Both the position numbers and the translations under genes were made by a program. 64,000 nt of DNA from Bryum argenteum. Lineage: Eukaryota; Streptophyta; Bryopsida; Bryales; Bryaceae. Of the stretch, positions 14,601 through 27,380 are shown one piece after another. Position 1 is the stretch's first letter; each line of letters begins with the position of its first letter. Under the pieces are notes generated by a model, which saw nothing but the letters and a program-made list of their open reading frames with translations, did not search any database and was not told the DNA's origin. The stretch lies in assembly GCA_037043015.1 (NCBI GenBank), contig CM073324.1, forward strand, positions 5,201,413-5,265,412, given 5' to 3'.

Positions 14601-16299
14601 CCTCAGGCCCACCACGAGGAAGTGAGCAGCCATCATTGGCACAGGATGATGGACCATAGCGAGGAATGAAGGTGCCGCAGTGGCACTCCCAGACCCATTT
14701 CACGAAATCATGCGAACGAATTGAACCACCATGCACACCAGCATGTCACAAAATGGAGAATTCGGGCACCTCCCTTCAGACCTTCGTCCACGAATGTCTG
14801 TGAGCATCCGGGCTCATCCCACACCAAAAGCACGAGTACAGCTTAGGAGATGCAGCCTCAGGCCCGCCACGAGGAAGTGAGCAGCCATCATTGGCACAGG
14901 ATGATGGACCACAGCGAGGAATGAAGGTGCGGCAGTGGCACTCCCCGACCACTTTCACGAAATCATGCGAACGAATTGAACCACCATGCACACCAAAGAT
15001 GTCACAAAATGGAGAATTCGGGCACCTCCTTCGAGACCTTCGTCCAAGAATGTCAGTGAGCATCCGGCTCATCCCACACCAAAAGCACGAGTACACGACT
15101 TATGAGATGCGGCCTCGGGCTCGCCACGAGGAAGTGAGCTGCCTTCATTGGCACGGGATGATGGACCACGGCGAGGAATGAAGGTGCGGCGGTGGCACTC
15201 CCGACCCCTTTCACGAAATCATGCGAACGAATTGAACAAAATGCACACCAAAGATGTCACAAAATGGAGATTTCGGGCACCTCCTGCGAGACCTTCGTCC
15301 ACGAATGTCTGTGAGCATCCGGGCTCATCCCACACCAAAAGCACGAGTACAGCTTATGAGATGCAGCCTCATGCCCGCCACGAGGAAGTGAGCAGCCATC
15401 ATTGGCACAGGATGATGGACCTCAGCGAGGACTCAAGGTGCGGCAGTGGCACTCCCCGACCCCTTTCACGAAATCATGCGAACGAATTGAACAAAATGCC
15501 CACCAGCATGACACAAAATGGAGAATTCGGGCACCTCCTTTCAGACCTTCGTCCACGAATGTCTGTGAGCATCCGGGCTCATCCCTCACCAAAAGCACGA
15601 GTACAACTTATGAGATGCAGCCTCAGGCCCGCCACGAGGAAGTGAGCAGCCATCATTGGCACAGGATGATGGACCACAGCGAGGAATGTAGGTGCGGTAG
15701 TGGCACTCCCCGACCCCTTTCACGAAATCATGCAAACGAATTGAACAAAATGCACACCAGCATGTCAGAAAATGGAGAATTCGGGCACCTCCCTTCAGAC
15801 CTTCGTCCCCGAATGACTGTGAGCATCCGGGCTCATCCCACACCAAAAGCACGAGTACAGCTTATGAGATGCAGCCTCAGGCTCGCCACGAGGAAGTAAG
15901 CTGCCTTCATTGGCACATGATGATGGACCACAACGAGGAATGAAGGTGCGGTAGTGGCACTCCCCGACCCCTTTCACAAAATCATGCGAAATAATTGAAC
16001 AAAATGCAAACCAGCATGTCAGGAAATGGAGAATTCGGGCACCTCCCTTCAGACCTTTGCCACGAATCTCTGTGAGCAACCGGGCTCATCCCACACCAAA
16101 AGCACGAGTAGAGCTTATGAGATGCAGCCTCAGGCCCGCCACGAGGATGTGAGCAGCCATCATTGGCACAGGATGATGGACTACAGCGAGGAATGAAGGT
16201 GCGGTAGTGGCACTCCCCGACCCCTTTCAGGAAATCATGCGAACGAATTGAACAAAATGCACACCTGCACGTCAAAAATTGGAGAATTCGGGCACCTCC

Positions 16300-18325
16300 T
16301 TTCAGACCTTCGTCCACGAATGTCTGTGAGCATCCGGGCTCATCCCACACCAAAAGCACGAGTAGAGCTTATGAGATGCAGCCTTAGGCCCGCCACGAGG
16401 ATGTGAGCAGCCATCATTGGCACAGGATGATGGACCACAGCGAGGAATGAAGGTGCGGCAGTGGCACTCCCCGACCCCTTTCACGAAATCATGCGAACGA
16501 ATTGAACAAAATGCACACCAGCATGTCAGAAAATGGAGAATTCGGGCACCTCCCTTCAGACCTTCGTCCACGAATGTCTGTGAGCATCCGGGCTCATCCC
16601 ACACCAAAAGCACGAGTACAGCTTATGAGATGGAGCCTCACGCCCGCCACGAGGATGTGAGCAGCTATCATTGGCACAGGATGATGGACTACAGCGAGGA
16701 ATGAAGGTGCGGTAGTGGCACTCCCCGACCCCTTTTACGAAATTATGCGAACGAATTGAACAAAATGCACACCTGCACGTCAAAAATTGGAGAATTCGGG
16801 CACCTCCTTTCAGACCTTCGTCCACGAATGTCTGTGAGCATCCGGGCTCATCCCACACCAAAAGCACGAGTACAGGTTATGAGATGCGTGCTCGAGGCCC
16901 GCCACGAGGAAGTGCAGCGACCATCATTGACACATGATGATGGACCACGGCGAGAATGAAGGTGCGGCGGTGGCACTCCCGACCCCTTTCACGAAATCAT
17001 GCGAACGAATTGAACCACCATGCACACCAGCATGTCAGAAAATGGAGAATTCGGGCACCTCCCTTCAGACCTTCGTCCACGACTGTCTGTGGGCATCCGG
17101 GCTCATCCCAACCAAAAGCACGAGTAGAGCTTATGAGATGCAGCCTCAGGCCCGCCACGAGGAAATGAGCAGCCATCATTGGCACAGGATGATGGACCAC
17201 AGCGAGGAATGAAGGTGCGGCAGTGGCACTCCCCGACCCCTTTCACGAAATCATGCGAACGAATTGAACAAAATGCCCACCAGCATGACACAAAATGGAG
17301 AATTCGGGCACCTCCTTTCAGACCTTCGTCCACGAATGTCTGTGAGCATCCGGGCTCATCCCACACCAAAAGCACGAGTACAACTTATGAGATGCAGCCT
17401 CAGGCCCGCCACGTGGAAGTGAGCAGCCATCATTGGCAGAGGATGATGGACCACAGCGAGGATTGTAGGTGCGGTAGTGGCACTCCCCGACCCCTTTCAC
17501 GAAATCATGCAAACGAATTGAACAAAATGCACACCAAAGATGTCGAAAATGGAGAATTCGGGCACCTCCTTCGGACCTTCGTCCCCGAATGTCCGTGAGC
17601 ATCCGGGCTCATCCCACACCAAAAGCACGAGATGACTATGAGATGCAAGATCGGGCTCGCCACGAGGAAGTAAGCTGCCTTCATTGGCACATGATGATGG
17701 ACCACAGCGAGGAATGAAGGTGCGGTAGTGGCACTCCCCGACCCCTTTCACAAAATCATGCGAAATAATTGAACAAAATGCAAACCAGCATGTCAGGAAA
17801 TGGAGAATTCGGGCACCTCCTTGAGACCTTTGCCACGAATCTCTGTGAGCATCGGGCTCATCCCACACCAAAAGCACGAGTAGAGCTTATGAGATGCAGC
17901 CTCAGGCCCGCCACGAGGATGTGAGCAGCCATCATTGGCACAGGATGATGGACTACAGCGAGGAATGAAGGTGCGGTAGTGGCACTCCCCGACCCCTTTC
18001 AGGAAATCATGCGAACGAATTGAACAAAATGCACACCTGCACGTCAAAAATTGGAGAATTCGGGCACCTCCTTTCAGACCTTCGTCCACGAATCTCTGTG
18101 AGCATCCGGGCTCATCCCACACCAAAAGCACGAGTACAGCTTATGAGATGCAGCCTCAGGCTCGCCACGAGGAAGTAAGCTCCCTTCATTGGCACATGAT
18201 GATGGACCACAGCGAGGAATGAAGGTGCGGTAGTGGCACTCCCCGACCCCTTTCACAAAATCATGCGAAATAATTGAACAAAATGCAAACCAGCATGTCA
18301 GGAAATGGAGAATTCGGGCACCTCC
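16300..18325. repeat. 8-monomer higher-order repeat, copy 1
   Basis: Diagnostic changes recur 2027-2032 bp apart: GCCCACCAGCATGACAC (17276 and 19303), GAGGAAATGAGC (17160 and 19187), and the AAAATTGGAG variant. This corresponds to an 8-monomer unit. The stretch 17530-17900 has extra small deletions relative to its partner. Confidence 0.6.
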
Positions 18326-20355
18326 TTTCAGACCTTCGTCCACGAATGTCTGTGAGCATCCGGGCTCATCCCACACCAAAAGCACGAGTAGAGCTTATGA
18401 GATGCAGCCTTAGGCCCGCCACGAGGATGTGAGCAGCCATCATTGGCACAGGATGATGGACCACAGCGAGGAATGAAGGTGCGGCAGTGGCACTCCCCGA
18501 CCCCTTTCACGAAATCATGCGAACGAATTGAACCACCATGCACACCAGCATGTCACAAAATGGAGAATTCGGGCACCTCCCTTCAGTCCTTCGTCCACGA
18601 ATGTCTGTGAGCATCCGGGCTCATCCCACACCAAAAGCACGAGTACAGCTTATGAGATGGAGCCTCACGCCCGCCACGAGGATGTGAGCAGCCATCATTG
18701 GCACAGGATGATGGACTACAGCGAGGAATGAAGGTGCGGTAGTGGCACTCCCCGACCCCTTTTACGAAATCATGCGAACGAATTGAACAAAATGCACACC
18801 TGCACGTCAAAAATTGGAGAATTCGGGCACCTCCTTTCAGACCTTCGTCCACGAATCTCTGTGAGCATCCGGGCTCATCCCACACCAAAAGCACGAGTAC
18901 AGCTTATGAGATGCAGCCTCAGGCCCGCCACGAGGAAGTGAGCAGCCATCATTGGCACATGATGATGGACCACAGCGAGGAATGAAGGTGCGGCAGTGGC
19001 ACTCCCCGACCCCTTTCACGAAATCATGCGAACGAATTGAACCACCATGCACACCAGCATGTCAGAAAATGGAGAATTCGGGCACCTCCCTTCAGACCTT
19101 CGTCCACGACTGTCTGTGGGCATCCGGGCTCATCCCAACCAAAAGCACGAGTAGAGCTTATGAGATGCAGCCTCAGGCCCGCCACGAGGAAATGAGCAGC
19201 CATCATTGGCACAGGATGATGGACCACAGCGAGGAATGAAGGTGCGGCAGTGGCACTCCCCGACCCCTTTCACGAAATCATGCGAACGAATTGAACAAAA
19301 TGCCCACCAGCATGACACAAAATGGAGAATTCGGGCACCTCCTTTCAGACCTTCGTCCACGAATGTCTGTGAGCATCCGGGCTCATCCCACACCAAAAGC
19401 ACGAGTACAACTTATGAGATGCAGCCTCAGGCCCGCCACGAGGAAGTGAGCAGCCATCATTGGCACAGGATGATGGACCACAGCGAGGAATGTAGGTGCG
19501 GTAGTGGCACTCCCCGACCCCTTTCACGAAATCATGCAAACGAATTGAACAAAATGCACACCAGCATGTCAGAAAATGGAGAATTCGGGCACCTCCCTTC
19601 AGACCTTCGTCCCCGAATGTCTGTGAGCATCCGGGCTCATCCCACACCAAAAGCACGAGTACAGCTTATGAGATGCAGCCTCAGGCTCGCCACGAGGAAG
19701 TAAGCTGCCTTCATTGGCACATGATGATGGACCACAGCGAGGAATGAAGGTGCGGTAGTGGCACTCCCCGACCCCTTTCACAAAATCATGCGAAATAATT
19801 GAACAAAATGCAAACCAGCATGTCAGGAAATGGAGAATTCGGGCACCTCCCTTCAGACCTTTGCCACGAATCTCTGTGAGCATCCGGGCTCATCCCACAC
19901 CAAAAGCACGAGTAGAGCTTATGAGATGCAGCCTCAGGCCCGCCACGAGGATGTGAGCAGCCATCATTGGCACAGGATGATGGACTACAGCGAGGAATGA
20001 AGGTGCGGTAGTGGCACTCCCCGACCCCTTTCAGGAAATCATGCGAACGAATTGAACAAAATGCACACCTGCACGTCAAAAATTGGAGAATTCGGGCACC
20101 TCCTTTCAGACCTTCGTCCACGAATCTCTGTGAGCATCCGGGCTCATCCCACACCAAAAGCACGAGTACAGCTTATGAGATGCAGCCTCAGGCTCGCCAC
20201 GAGGAAGTAAGCTCCCTTCATTGGCACATGATGATGGACCACAGCGAGGAATGAAGGTGCGGTAGTGGCACTCCCCGACCCCTTTCACAAAATCATGCGA
20301 AATAATTGAACAAAATGCAAACCAGCATGTCAGGAAATGGAGAATTCGGGCACCT
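18326..20355. repeat. 8-monomer higher-order repeat, copy 2
   Basis: Second copy of the 2.03-kb unit. Monomers with GCGAAATAATTGAAC and GCAAACCAGCATGTCAGG are restricted to the right third of the array, which suggests local recent amplification. Confidence 0.6.
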
Positions 20356-20775
20356 CCTTTCAGACCTTCGTCCACGAATGTCTGTGAGCATCCGGGCTCA
20401 TCCCACACCAAATGCACGAGTACAGCTTATGAGATGCAGCCTCAGGCCCGCCACGAGGAAGTGAGCTGCCTTCATTGGCACAGGATGATGCACTACAGCT
20501 AGGAATGAAGTTCCGGCAGTTGCACTCCCTGACCCCTTTCACGAAATCATGCGAACGAATTGAACAAAATGCAAACTTGCATGTCAGAAAATGGAGAATT
20601 CGGGCACCTCCTTTCAGACCTTCGTCCACGAATGACTGTGAGTATCCGGGCTCATCCCACACCAAAAGCACGAGTACAGCTTATGAGATGCAGCCTCAGG
20701 CCCGCCACGAGGATGTGAGCAGCCATCATTGGCACAGGATGATGGACCACAGCGAGGAATGAAGGGGCGGCAGTG

Positions 20776-20780
20776 GCACT
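20776..20780. repeat. Target-site duplication GCACT, left
   Basis: The five bases before the left LTR are GCACT, identical to 32316-32320 after the right LTR. They belong to the satellite motif GGCACTCCCCGACC. Confidence 0.95.
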
Positions 20781-23531
20781 TGTCGTGAGTTACCAGACCG
20801 AGAAGACCAAAAACAGCACAATTTTACTTATACAACCAAGCAAAATGGTTCGCCTTCCGGGTAACGTTCCACGGAGATTCTGTGAAGTTATAAGACCAAA
20901 TGAAATCCGGACCAACAACCTATGGACGCTACAACGACAGAAAACGTTCTAATCTACCGGATTAGGGAACTCGGGGAGGGGTTGGGGTCCGACTAGCTCC
21001 CAAACCCAAAACCCCAAGGAAACCGACTTTGCGTCCCCGATCCGGTGGTTTTCTAGATTCGAACGGCCTCCCTGTCCGGGAGGGGGACTTAGTATCCTGT
21101 GGTGATTTAGTTTAACCTCCGTAAATCCTCGGAGGGGTCTTTCCTATTTATTTGGAAGAGCGCGGAATGTCGCTCCCTACCGGTTGATTAAGGTGTCCGG
21201 AGTTCCACCCTTAGTATCTCGACTACCCTTTCCTTCTCTCTGGGAGTTCCTTCCTTGCTACTACTGCCACTATCCGGATTCTCACCCAAACAGTGGGTCA
21301 CACAGCAGTGGCCCGGTTTCCTCCCTAATCTGAGCCAACGAGGGGGGTTGTTTACTCGTGACCCGGATCACAGTGGGTGGTATCCCGCCACTTAATCCAT
21401 TAGAGTTCCAATAACATAGAACCGGGTTCGTACCCTACTCCTGGGAGAGGCTTTCCTCAACCGAACATCCCATTCGGGAGGTTGGCAATCAGGTTAGCGT
21501 TTCTTGCTAACCCTAGTACCTCAGCCCAACCCGGTTAGTGTATCACCTTCCTAGGTGACGACTACTCCCAGATATGCTCTAGTACTTCTCACACGGACCT
21601 CTCACTGACTCTGTCACTCTCCTAGAGACCTCTCCCGGGTTCTGGGATTGCAACCACCGAATCTACGAGGGACTTCCTGTATCCACGACCCGGCTCAGAC
21701 ATCAACTACGCACACACAATTACAAGATCACGACTTACACACAATCACGAATTTTAGGTGCAAAGATCAACCTTTACTCACAGGTACGGAAACACAGAGA
21801 AGACCCGAAGGACTCCGCAGAGTCTTCGGTAAGTACAGAGGGTCCCGGTTTTCCCGGAAACCCTATCAGATCCGGAATTCTCGGGCTTCCGAGATTCCCG
21901 GGTGAGTGGCCAAAAAGGCACCTACTAATCCTACTCATTCTAACCTAACTAACTACTGACTAGTGTCTTCTTCCGGCGGCGTGGGTCGGCTCGAGGGGTT
22001 TGACGGCGGCGTATTCATCCTAGAAGGGCCTGCCAACTCGCGGGGAGGAATCTCCCTCCCTGATCAACCCGGGGTGGATGTAAAATCTCGGATTTTACTG
22101 CGTCCTCCGGCTCTTCCACCTGTCCCGGAGTGCCTTCAACTTCGATGGAGGGGGCACGGGGTGGACTTCCTCTTCTTCATGAGGAACCACGGGTTCCTCC
22201 AGCTGTACCTGAGGGCCCACGGGTTGGACCTCAACTTCCTCTTGAAGAACCTCGGGCTCCTCCTGCTGCCCTTGTTCGCCCGGATCTCCCACCTCGTTGA
22301 CTTGGGCCTCCGGGTGAGGTATTACCTCTTCAACCTGTTCGGGAGTACGCCCTTCTCTCGTGACATCGCCATCCGGTGCTCATCCGGTTGTTGAGAGGGG
22401 TTCACCTCTCCTTCCACCACTGTTCCACCTCGGAGGGACCGGGTAATCCTGGTTCTCCGAGGTATCCGCTCCCGAGGGGAGTCGCGGCTCGTTCTCCTCC
22501 CCGTTCTCCGGAATGGCACCGTCGATCGGGATCCTTTGCTCCTTCAAGCGGTCGGGGGCACTTCTTCTATTTCCATGGGCACCGCCTCCGTGGCACCTCT
22601 GCGAAACCGATTCCTCAATCCGTCGCGCCTTCTTCTTGATGTAGCCGATTGGGGAGTCCGGAAATTTGTAAGTCGCCCTCCAATGGCGGGGTCCCCAGTT
22701 GTCCGTCTTCCCCCTCAGGGGGTGCGTCACGTACATCTCGGGGAAGCGGTGGGTGACTGTTTCCTCGATGATGGTCTGGTCCGCCAAGTCCCACGGGGCA
22801 TCGTACAGCCCGGCGCACCCCATCCGGAGGAGGTCATCCCTCAGCTCCGCTTGGTGCAGTGGAAGCTCGGGTACCTGCGGCTTCACCGACTTGAGGGGGA
22901 TCGGCATCCCCGGTCGCCACGGGACCACCTCCCTCCTCTTCGGCATCGCTCCGGTATCCTGTAGCTGCCCGGAACTCTTCTCTCCCTGCTTTCCCGGACT
23001 GATTCCGGTAGAAACCCTACTTCCCGAAACCCTAATCTCTCCAAACTCTGCTTTTCCAACACTCTCGGATCGCTGAGCTCTCAAAATTGCTCTATCTCTC
23101 AAAACGCGCGGACTGGAATGGCTGAGAATGGAGGCGGCGGCTCCTAATAACAACAAACCGAACTCTCCTTCCGAGACATCATCACCAGCCGCTCGAGACG
23201 TACACCGGGAAGTACCCGGTCATCATTGAGCCGCCGGTGATTATGTCCGGCGCCCATGAAGTTTTCCGGCCCTTTCTCCGGTCGACCGCGGCTCGTCATC
23301 AACCCGGTAGGAGAACCGGGCCATCCGGGCATCTCAGGGTATCAGCCGGGTATCAACCCGGCTATCCAGTAAGCTCTAAAATCCCATAAGGTTAGCCGGA
23401 AGAATCTTAACACAAAATTACTACCTACGAACCGGTTTAAACAGGCCGGTTTTTATTCCTATTTGCTAAATCAGCTATTTTACTCCTAATTAATTGCTAA
23501 AAACAAAAATATTGGAGAACAGGGTTCGACA
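20781..23531 (-). repeat. 3' LTR of the retrotransposon (element orientation)
   Basis: On the plus strand it begins TGTCGTGAGTTACC and ends GGGTTCGACA. It aligns over its full length with 29579-32315, differing by scattered substitutions and many one- or two-base indels. At about 2.75 kb it is long for an LTR. It contains a sense-oriented open frame (see 22380-22946). Confidence 0.95.
22380..22946 (-). CDS. LTR-borne open reading frame, 3' LTR copy (unknown function)
   Basis: A sense-oriented frame of 188 codons starts at an ATG at 22946 (MPKRREVV) and lies wholly inside the LTR. It has a tryptophan/charged segment with motifs such as WDLADQTIIEE, FPEMYVTHPL and NWGPRHWRATYKFPDSPIGY, then a Pro/Glu-rich tail. 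The upstream codons are open too but have no ATG. Past 22380 the Glu/Pro-rich coding pattern continues in other frames to about 22000 (EEPVVPHEEEEVHP), so the original product was probably longer and one-base indels interrupt it. The 5' LTR copy keeps the same first half. I do not recognise the family. Retained amino-acid pattern suggests a past protein; current function is unknown. Confidence 0.5.
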   Translation of the reverse strand: MPKRREVVPWRPGMPIPLKSVKPQVPELPLHQAELRDDLLRMGCAGLYDAPWDLADQTIIEETVTHRFPEMYVTHPLRGKTDNWGPRHWRATYKFPDSPIGYIKKKARRIEESVSQRCHGGGAHGNRRSAPDRLKEQRIPIDGAIPENGEENEPRLPSGADTSENQDYPVPPRWNSGGRRGEPLSTTG

Positions 23532-23546
23532 TTACCCCTTTCTTAA
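23532..23546 (-). other. Polypurine tract
   Basis: The reverse complement reads TTAAGAAAGGGGTAA and directly abuts the 3' LTR start TGTCGAACC. Position and composition fit the plus-strand priming site. Confidence 0.85.
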
Positions 23547-24815
23547 ATGTGAGCGTCCCCGCGAACACATTCGTCCTCTCCAACACGATTGCCTTTAACT
23601 GGAATCATCGGTGAGGCATCCTCAGTTCGAACCGGTGTCCGCCTCCGAAATTGATTCGGGTAGTACCTTTTCACTCGAGATCCGTTTGTTCGGGTTGGTA
23701 GGGGATTACCTTGCAAATCCTCCAACTGTAGTGACCCATTGGCGAAGACCTCTGTGACCTTGTAAGGTCCGATCCACCGGGTGTGGAGTTTTCCGGGGAA
23801 GTCCATGAACCCATTGTCGACAATAGGACCGGCGTCTCGGTTCGGATTCCATGATCCCGGGGAAGGCGTCGGTCATAGATTACCTTACGGTTCTCTTGCT
23901 CTACCCGGTTTTTCTCAATGGCCTCCTCCTCGGCTCCTCCAAGTTGTCAATGGCCATCAGGCGGGGGGTGTTATCCTCTACTCTCTCCCCCATCCGGATT
24001 GCCATCACCCGGTGAGACTCGATGTTGAGCTCAATGCCGTGGATGCATTCTTGTCCAAACACCATGAAGAACGGGTCTTCCCGGTGGTGGTCTTCTCCGA
24101 GGTGTTGTAGGCATGTATGGCGGATGGCGGCTGCGATCCCAATCCGTCTTGTGTGCCGACACCATTTTGCTGAGGATTTTGCCAACAATTCCGTTGGACC
24201 GCTCCGTAAGACCGTTAGCCTTCGGGTTATACGGAGTCGTCTTCCGGTGTTTGATGGCATACCTCTTGGTCAGATCCTCCACAATGTCGTTGATGAAGTG
24301 CTTTCCCCGGTCACTCACCAACTCCAGGGGGTACCCGAAACGCATCATGATCTCCTCGAAAAGGTACCGGGCTGCTACTCGTGCGTCGTTTCCTCTTGTA
24401 GCCGGGCCTCTACCCATTTGGTGGCATAATCCGTAGCGAGGATTATGTACCTCTTCCGATCATCGCTGACCGGATTATTTGGACCGATGAAGTCGATCCC
24501 CATTTGACAAAAGGGGCTAAGGGGATGATGGGGTCGGTGGCGGTGGTGCTTAAATGCGTGCGGGGGCACGGTTCGGTTGGCATCGATCGCAACTCGAACA
24601 TACTTCTTCACGTCACGGATGATGTAGGGCCACCAATAACCAGCACTTTTGATCCGGTTCACCGCGTGCTCATCATTTGCGAGGTGTCCTCTCTGAATCG
24701 CTGCGTGAAGTGCTTCCATCACCGGTTTACGTTCGTCAGGCTCCAAGCAGCGTCGGATGACATCATCAGGTCCCATCCGGAAGAGGATCCCAGATAGGAG
24801 GGTGTAGGGTGCCAT
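23543..24815 (-). pseudogene. Integrase region of the minus-strand Ty3/gypsy element
   Basis: The integrase inserts the DNA copy into the genome. Reading leftward from 24815, a zinc-binding region with GHLANDEH and YWWP precedes the core: MGIDFIGP (first Asp), SDRGKHF (second Asp) and the segment YNPKANGLTERSNG (catalytic Glu). The end, 23806-23543, has a GPY/F-type module (RWIGPYKV). The frame changes near 24400 between the first and second Asp motifs, and again before the GPY module. The expected Cys pair of the zinc finger is missing in the main frame but visible in a neighbouring frame for about a dozen codons near 24580-24610, implying two compensating indels. No chromodomain follows. 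Confidence 0.85.
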
Positions 24816-24887
24816 TTTGTCTTTGGAACACGCTCTTGATCCTCGACATACCTTCCGGATACTCCCCGTGTTTAGAAAATCACGATG

Positions 24888-26275
24888 TCACGATAGTCCG
24901 ATATGGGCGCTGTTCAATGTGGAACACTCTGTGGAGGGAACCGGGTTCCCTTCTGAAAACTCGTCCGGAAAGAGGATCGGCACATCCTCAAAAGCTTTGT
25001 CTCCGCGCATCCTGGAGAGATAATCCGCATTGGAATTGGCTTTCCCGGATTTCACCTTCACCTCGTAATCGAATTCCTGGAGGAGTAGGATCCACGGGCA
25101 ATCCTCCCGGACAGTCACCTTGTTAACAAGGTACTTGGGAGTCATGGTCCGTATGGAACACGACTTTGTAACCGAGGAGGTAATGCCGAACTTCTTGTGA
25201 GTACACCACTGCTAACGCTTCCCTCTCTGTGGTGGTGTAATTGCGCTCCGCGGAGCTCATCTGCCTGCTAGCGTAGTAAATCGGGTTCTCCCGCCCTTGG
25301 TCGTCCGCTTGCCACAAGATGGCCCCTAGGCACCATCCGGACGCATCAATGGTCACATTAAACTCCTTCTTCCAATCCGGTGGGGAGAGGATTGGAGCAC
25401 TGACCAACTGCTTCTTCAGGTCCTCGAACGCAGCCTGCCGTTCGGATGTCCACACGAACGGCTCGTTGTTCTTCAGCAACTCCGTCAGAGGGGACGCCCT
25501 CCTTGCATAGCTGTCGATAAATCTCCGGTAGTACCCGACACAGCCAAGGAATCCTCGCACTTCCCGTACCGTCCGGGGTGGGGATAGGGTCAGGATTACC
25601 TTAACCTTATCTGTATCCACTTGCAACCCTTGCCGACTAACAACGTGTCCTAACAGCAACCCGGTTTCCATGCCAAAGAAGCATTTACCGGGATGCAGTT
25701 TGAGGTCCGTCTCTCTGCAGCGCTGGAAGGTTTGGCGAAGGTGGGAAAGGTGGCTCCTCCGTTCTCCAAACACGGCGAAGTCATCGATGAAGACTTCCAG
25801 GAAATGTCGCAGGAAGTCTTTAAAGATGTCAATCATCAATCTTTGGAATGTACCCGGGGCGTTACAAAGTCCGAAGGGCATCCGGTTGAACGCGTAGGTT
25901 CCCCATTCCGTCGTGAAGGTGGTCTTCAGCTGATCGCTAGCCCGGATTGACACTTGGTTGTAACCCGAGAATCCGTCGAGGAAGTCGCATACGATTCCGA
26001 CCAGCTACATGATCAAGGATGACATCGGTGAAGGGTAGGGGTAGTAGTCCTTCTTGGTGGCCGCATTGACTTCCGGAAATCCTGGCGCATACGAGATCTT
26101 TACCTTCCCATCTGCTCCGGTTTTCTTGAACAACCACTATCGGAGAAACCCATTCCGAGTTGTTGACCGGGTAGATGAATCCGCATCCAAAGAACCGATC
26201 TATCTCTTCCTTCACCATCGGCCGAGTACTTTGGGTTGGTAGTGCATCGGCGTTAAACCGACCGAACGGCTCCAT
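24888..26275 (-). pseudogene. Reverse transcriptase / RNase H of the minus-strand element
   Basis: The enzyme copies element RNA into DNA and removes the RNA strand. The N-terminal RT portion (GFIYPVNNSEWVSPIVVVQE) lies at 26275-25937, and the frame then shifts into 25953-25123. There MPFGLCNAPGTFQ and the catalytic FIDDF (FIDD at 25791-25780) are followed by HVVSRQGL, GFLGCVGYYRRFI and RNase H motifs (VTIDASGWCLGAILWQ; TDHDS). A second frameshift near 25140 moves the rest (VKSGKANSNADYLSR) into 25145-24888. Phe replaces Tyr in YxDD, as in some plant Athila-type elements. Confidence 0.88.
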
Positions 26276-26568
26276 CGATCAAATCGATTTCATGCTCCCC
26301 GGTGGGAAGGGATCCCCCTCGTGTCGCTCGAGTCCAGCGAACACATCGGAATATTCCGCCCGGCAGATTGGCGGCATTCCTCCTTTTCCTCCGCGGTCAA
26401 CGTCTTCCCCACGTAGAACTTCCGTCCGCCCGGACTTCCATCTCCTCGTAGTCCTTGGGTGAGACCACGTTCTTGACCCTCTCGAGTCCTTTTTCTCCTC
26501 CGGATCCGGGTCTAACGCCCCCATGACAAGTGACTACCCCTCCCATTCGTACAGGTTGGGTATCCGGG

Positions 26569-27380
26569 TTAGTCGATTGTTGGCGTACCCACTTCTCTGT
26601 GAATGCGGTACATGATTCGCCCAGGAACGGTCCTCCACATCGGTCTTCCTTCCCGGAGTGGGTCCAACTGATGGAGGGGTGCTTCCTCCGGGACTTGCTC
26701 TGGGAATTCGAAGTCCTTCTCCACCAATCCGGTAAACTCCTCGACCAGATAACACGCCTGGGACTCCGGTTCGACTCCGACCAATCCGAGGTGTAATCCT
26801 CGGTTATCTTGGTTTCTCCTTCGTGAGCGACGTGTCTCCAAGGAATCCGGACGGGGGTCTCCCAACCCGAATTCCTTCTCTCCCGGTCTACCACTACCTT
26901 GGCCGAGATAGAGCCATGGTCGTCCAAGCAAAGATTCGGAAGGGTCTTCCTCGTCAACCCGGATCACCACGTAGTTCAGCAAATAGGTCCGCTTTCCTAC
27001 ACGGGATGGGATTCGAGAGAGAAGGCCGACCGGAACTACTCGAGATTGGTCCGCCATCCGTAGCACCAGCCGGTTCTCTCCAAAGTCGTGTAACCGAGGT
27101 CGTATGCCGTATCTTCCAGCATGAGGTTAACTCCGGATCCGCCATCTACCGGAACGTTATGGATATTGCAGCCATCAACTTCAACTGTAATTTCGGGGGC
27201 TCCGTAATCCTCGAGGGCAGCAAAATTTACCGCCACCGCCGGAAGCTTGTACCTCTTCTTCCTTCTCTCGTATCCAAGCCTCCCGGATAACCTTCTCGGT
27301 AATTGCGTTGTCGTGGAGTAGTTGACCGATTGTGACGTTCGCGCGCTGATCCTTGACGTCCTGCAGGATGTCGTACTCAT
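26569..27380 (-). pseudogene. Aspartic protease region of the minus-strand element
   Basis: This retroviral-type protease would cleave the polyprotein. The active-site motif VPVDGGSGVNLM has its Asp at 27144-27146; plant Ty3/gypsy proteases often have DGGSS at this place. The flap and C-terminal portion, ending SLLGRPWL, lies at 27066-26569 in another frame, so at least one frameshift falls near 27050. The linker between gag and protease (27400-27800) is Lys/Arg/Pro-rich and broken. Confidence 0.75.

Larger units (their letters stand above)
1..20780. repeat. 254-bp satellite array, about 82 monomers
   Basis: Head-to-tail monomers of 251-256 bp fill the region. The GAATTCGGGCACCTCC core recurs at 14, 270, 521, 774, 1029, 1283 and 1537 and onward with the same spacing, so nearly every monomer has one EcoRI site. 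Each monomer also carries the dyad TTCGTCCACGAA. Variants swap AACAAAATG for AACCACCATG, GAGGAATGAAG for GAGGACTCAAG, and CACAGCGAGG for CACATCTAGG. Long open frames on both strands arise because the period is near a multiple of three and are not genes. The array runs off the left edge. A centromeric or heterochromatic location is possible but not shown. Confidence 0.97.

Noticed and set aside
150-20762. Dozens of open frames of 60-170 codons on both strands in the satellite
   Set aside because: They repeat with the monomer, overlap on both strands and exist because the period is close to a multiple of three. No start context or domain.
1-20780. CENP-B-box-like site in the satellite
   Set aside because: The TTCGTCCACGAA dyad shares only the TTCG start with the known box, so no claim is made.
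22536-23076. Plus-strand frames of 125-142 codons in the LTR
   Set aside because: They are antisense to the LTR-borne frame and use its codon pattern in mirror.
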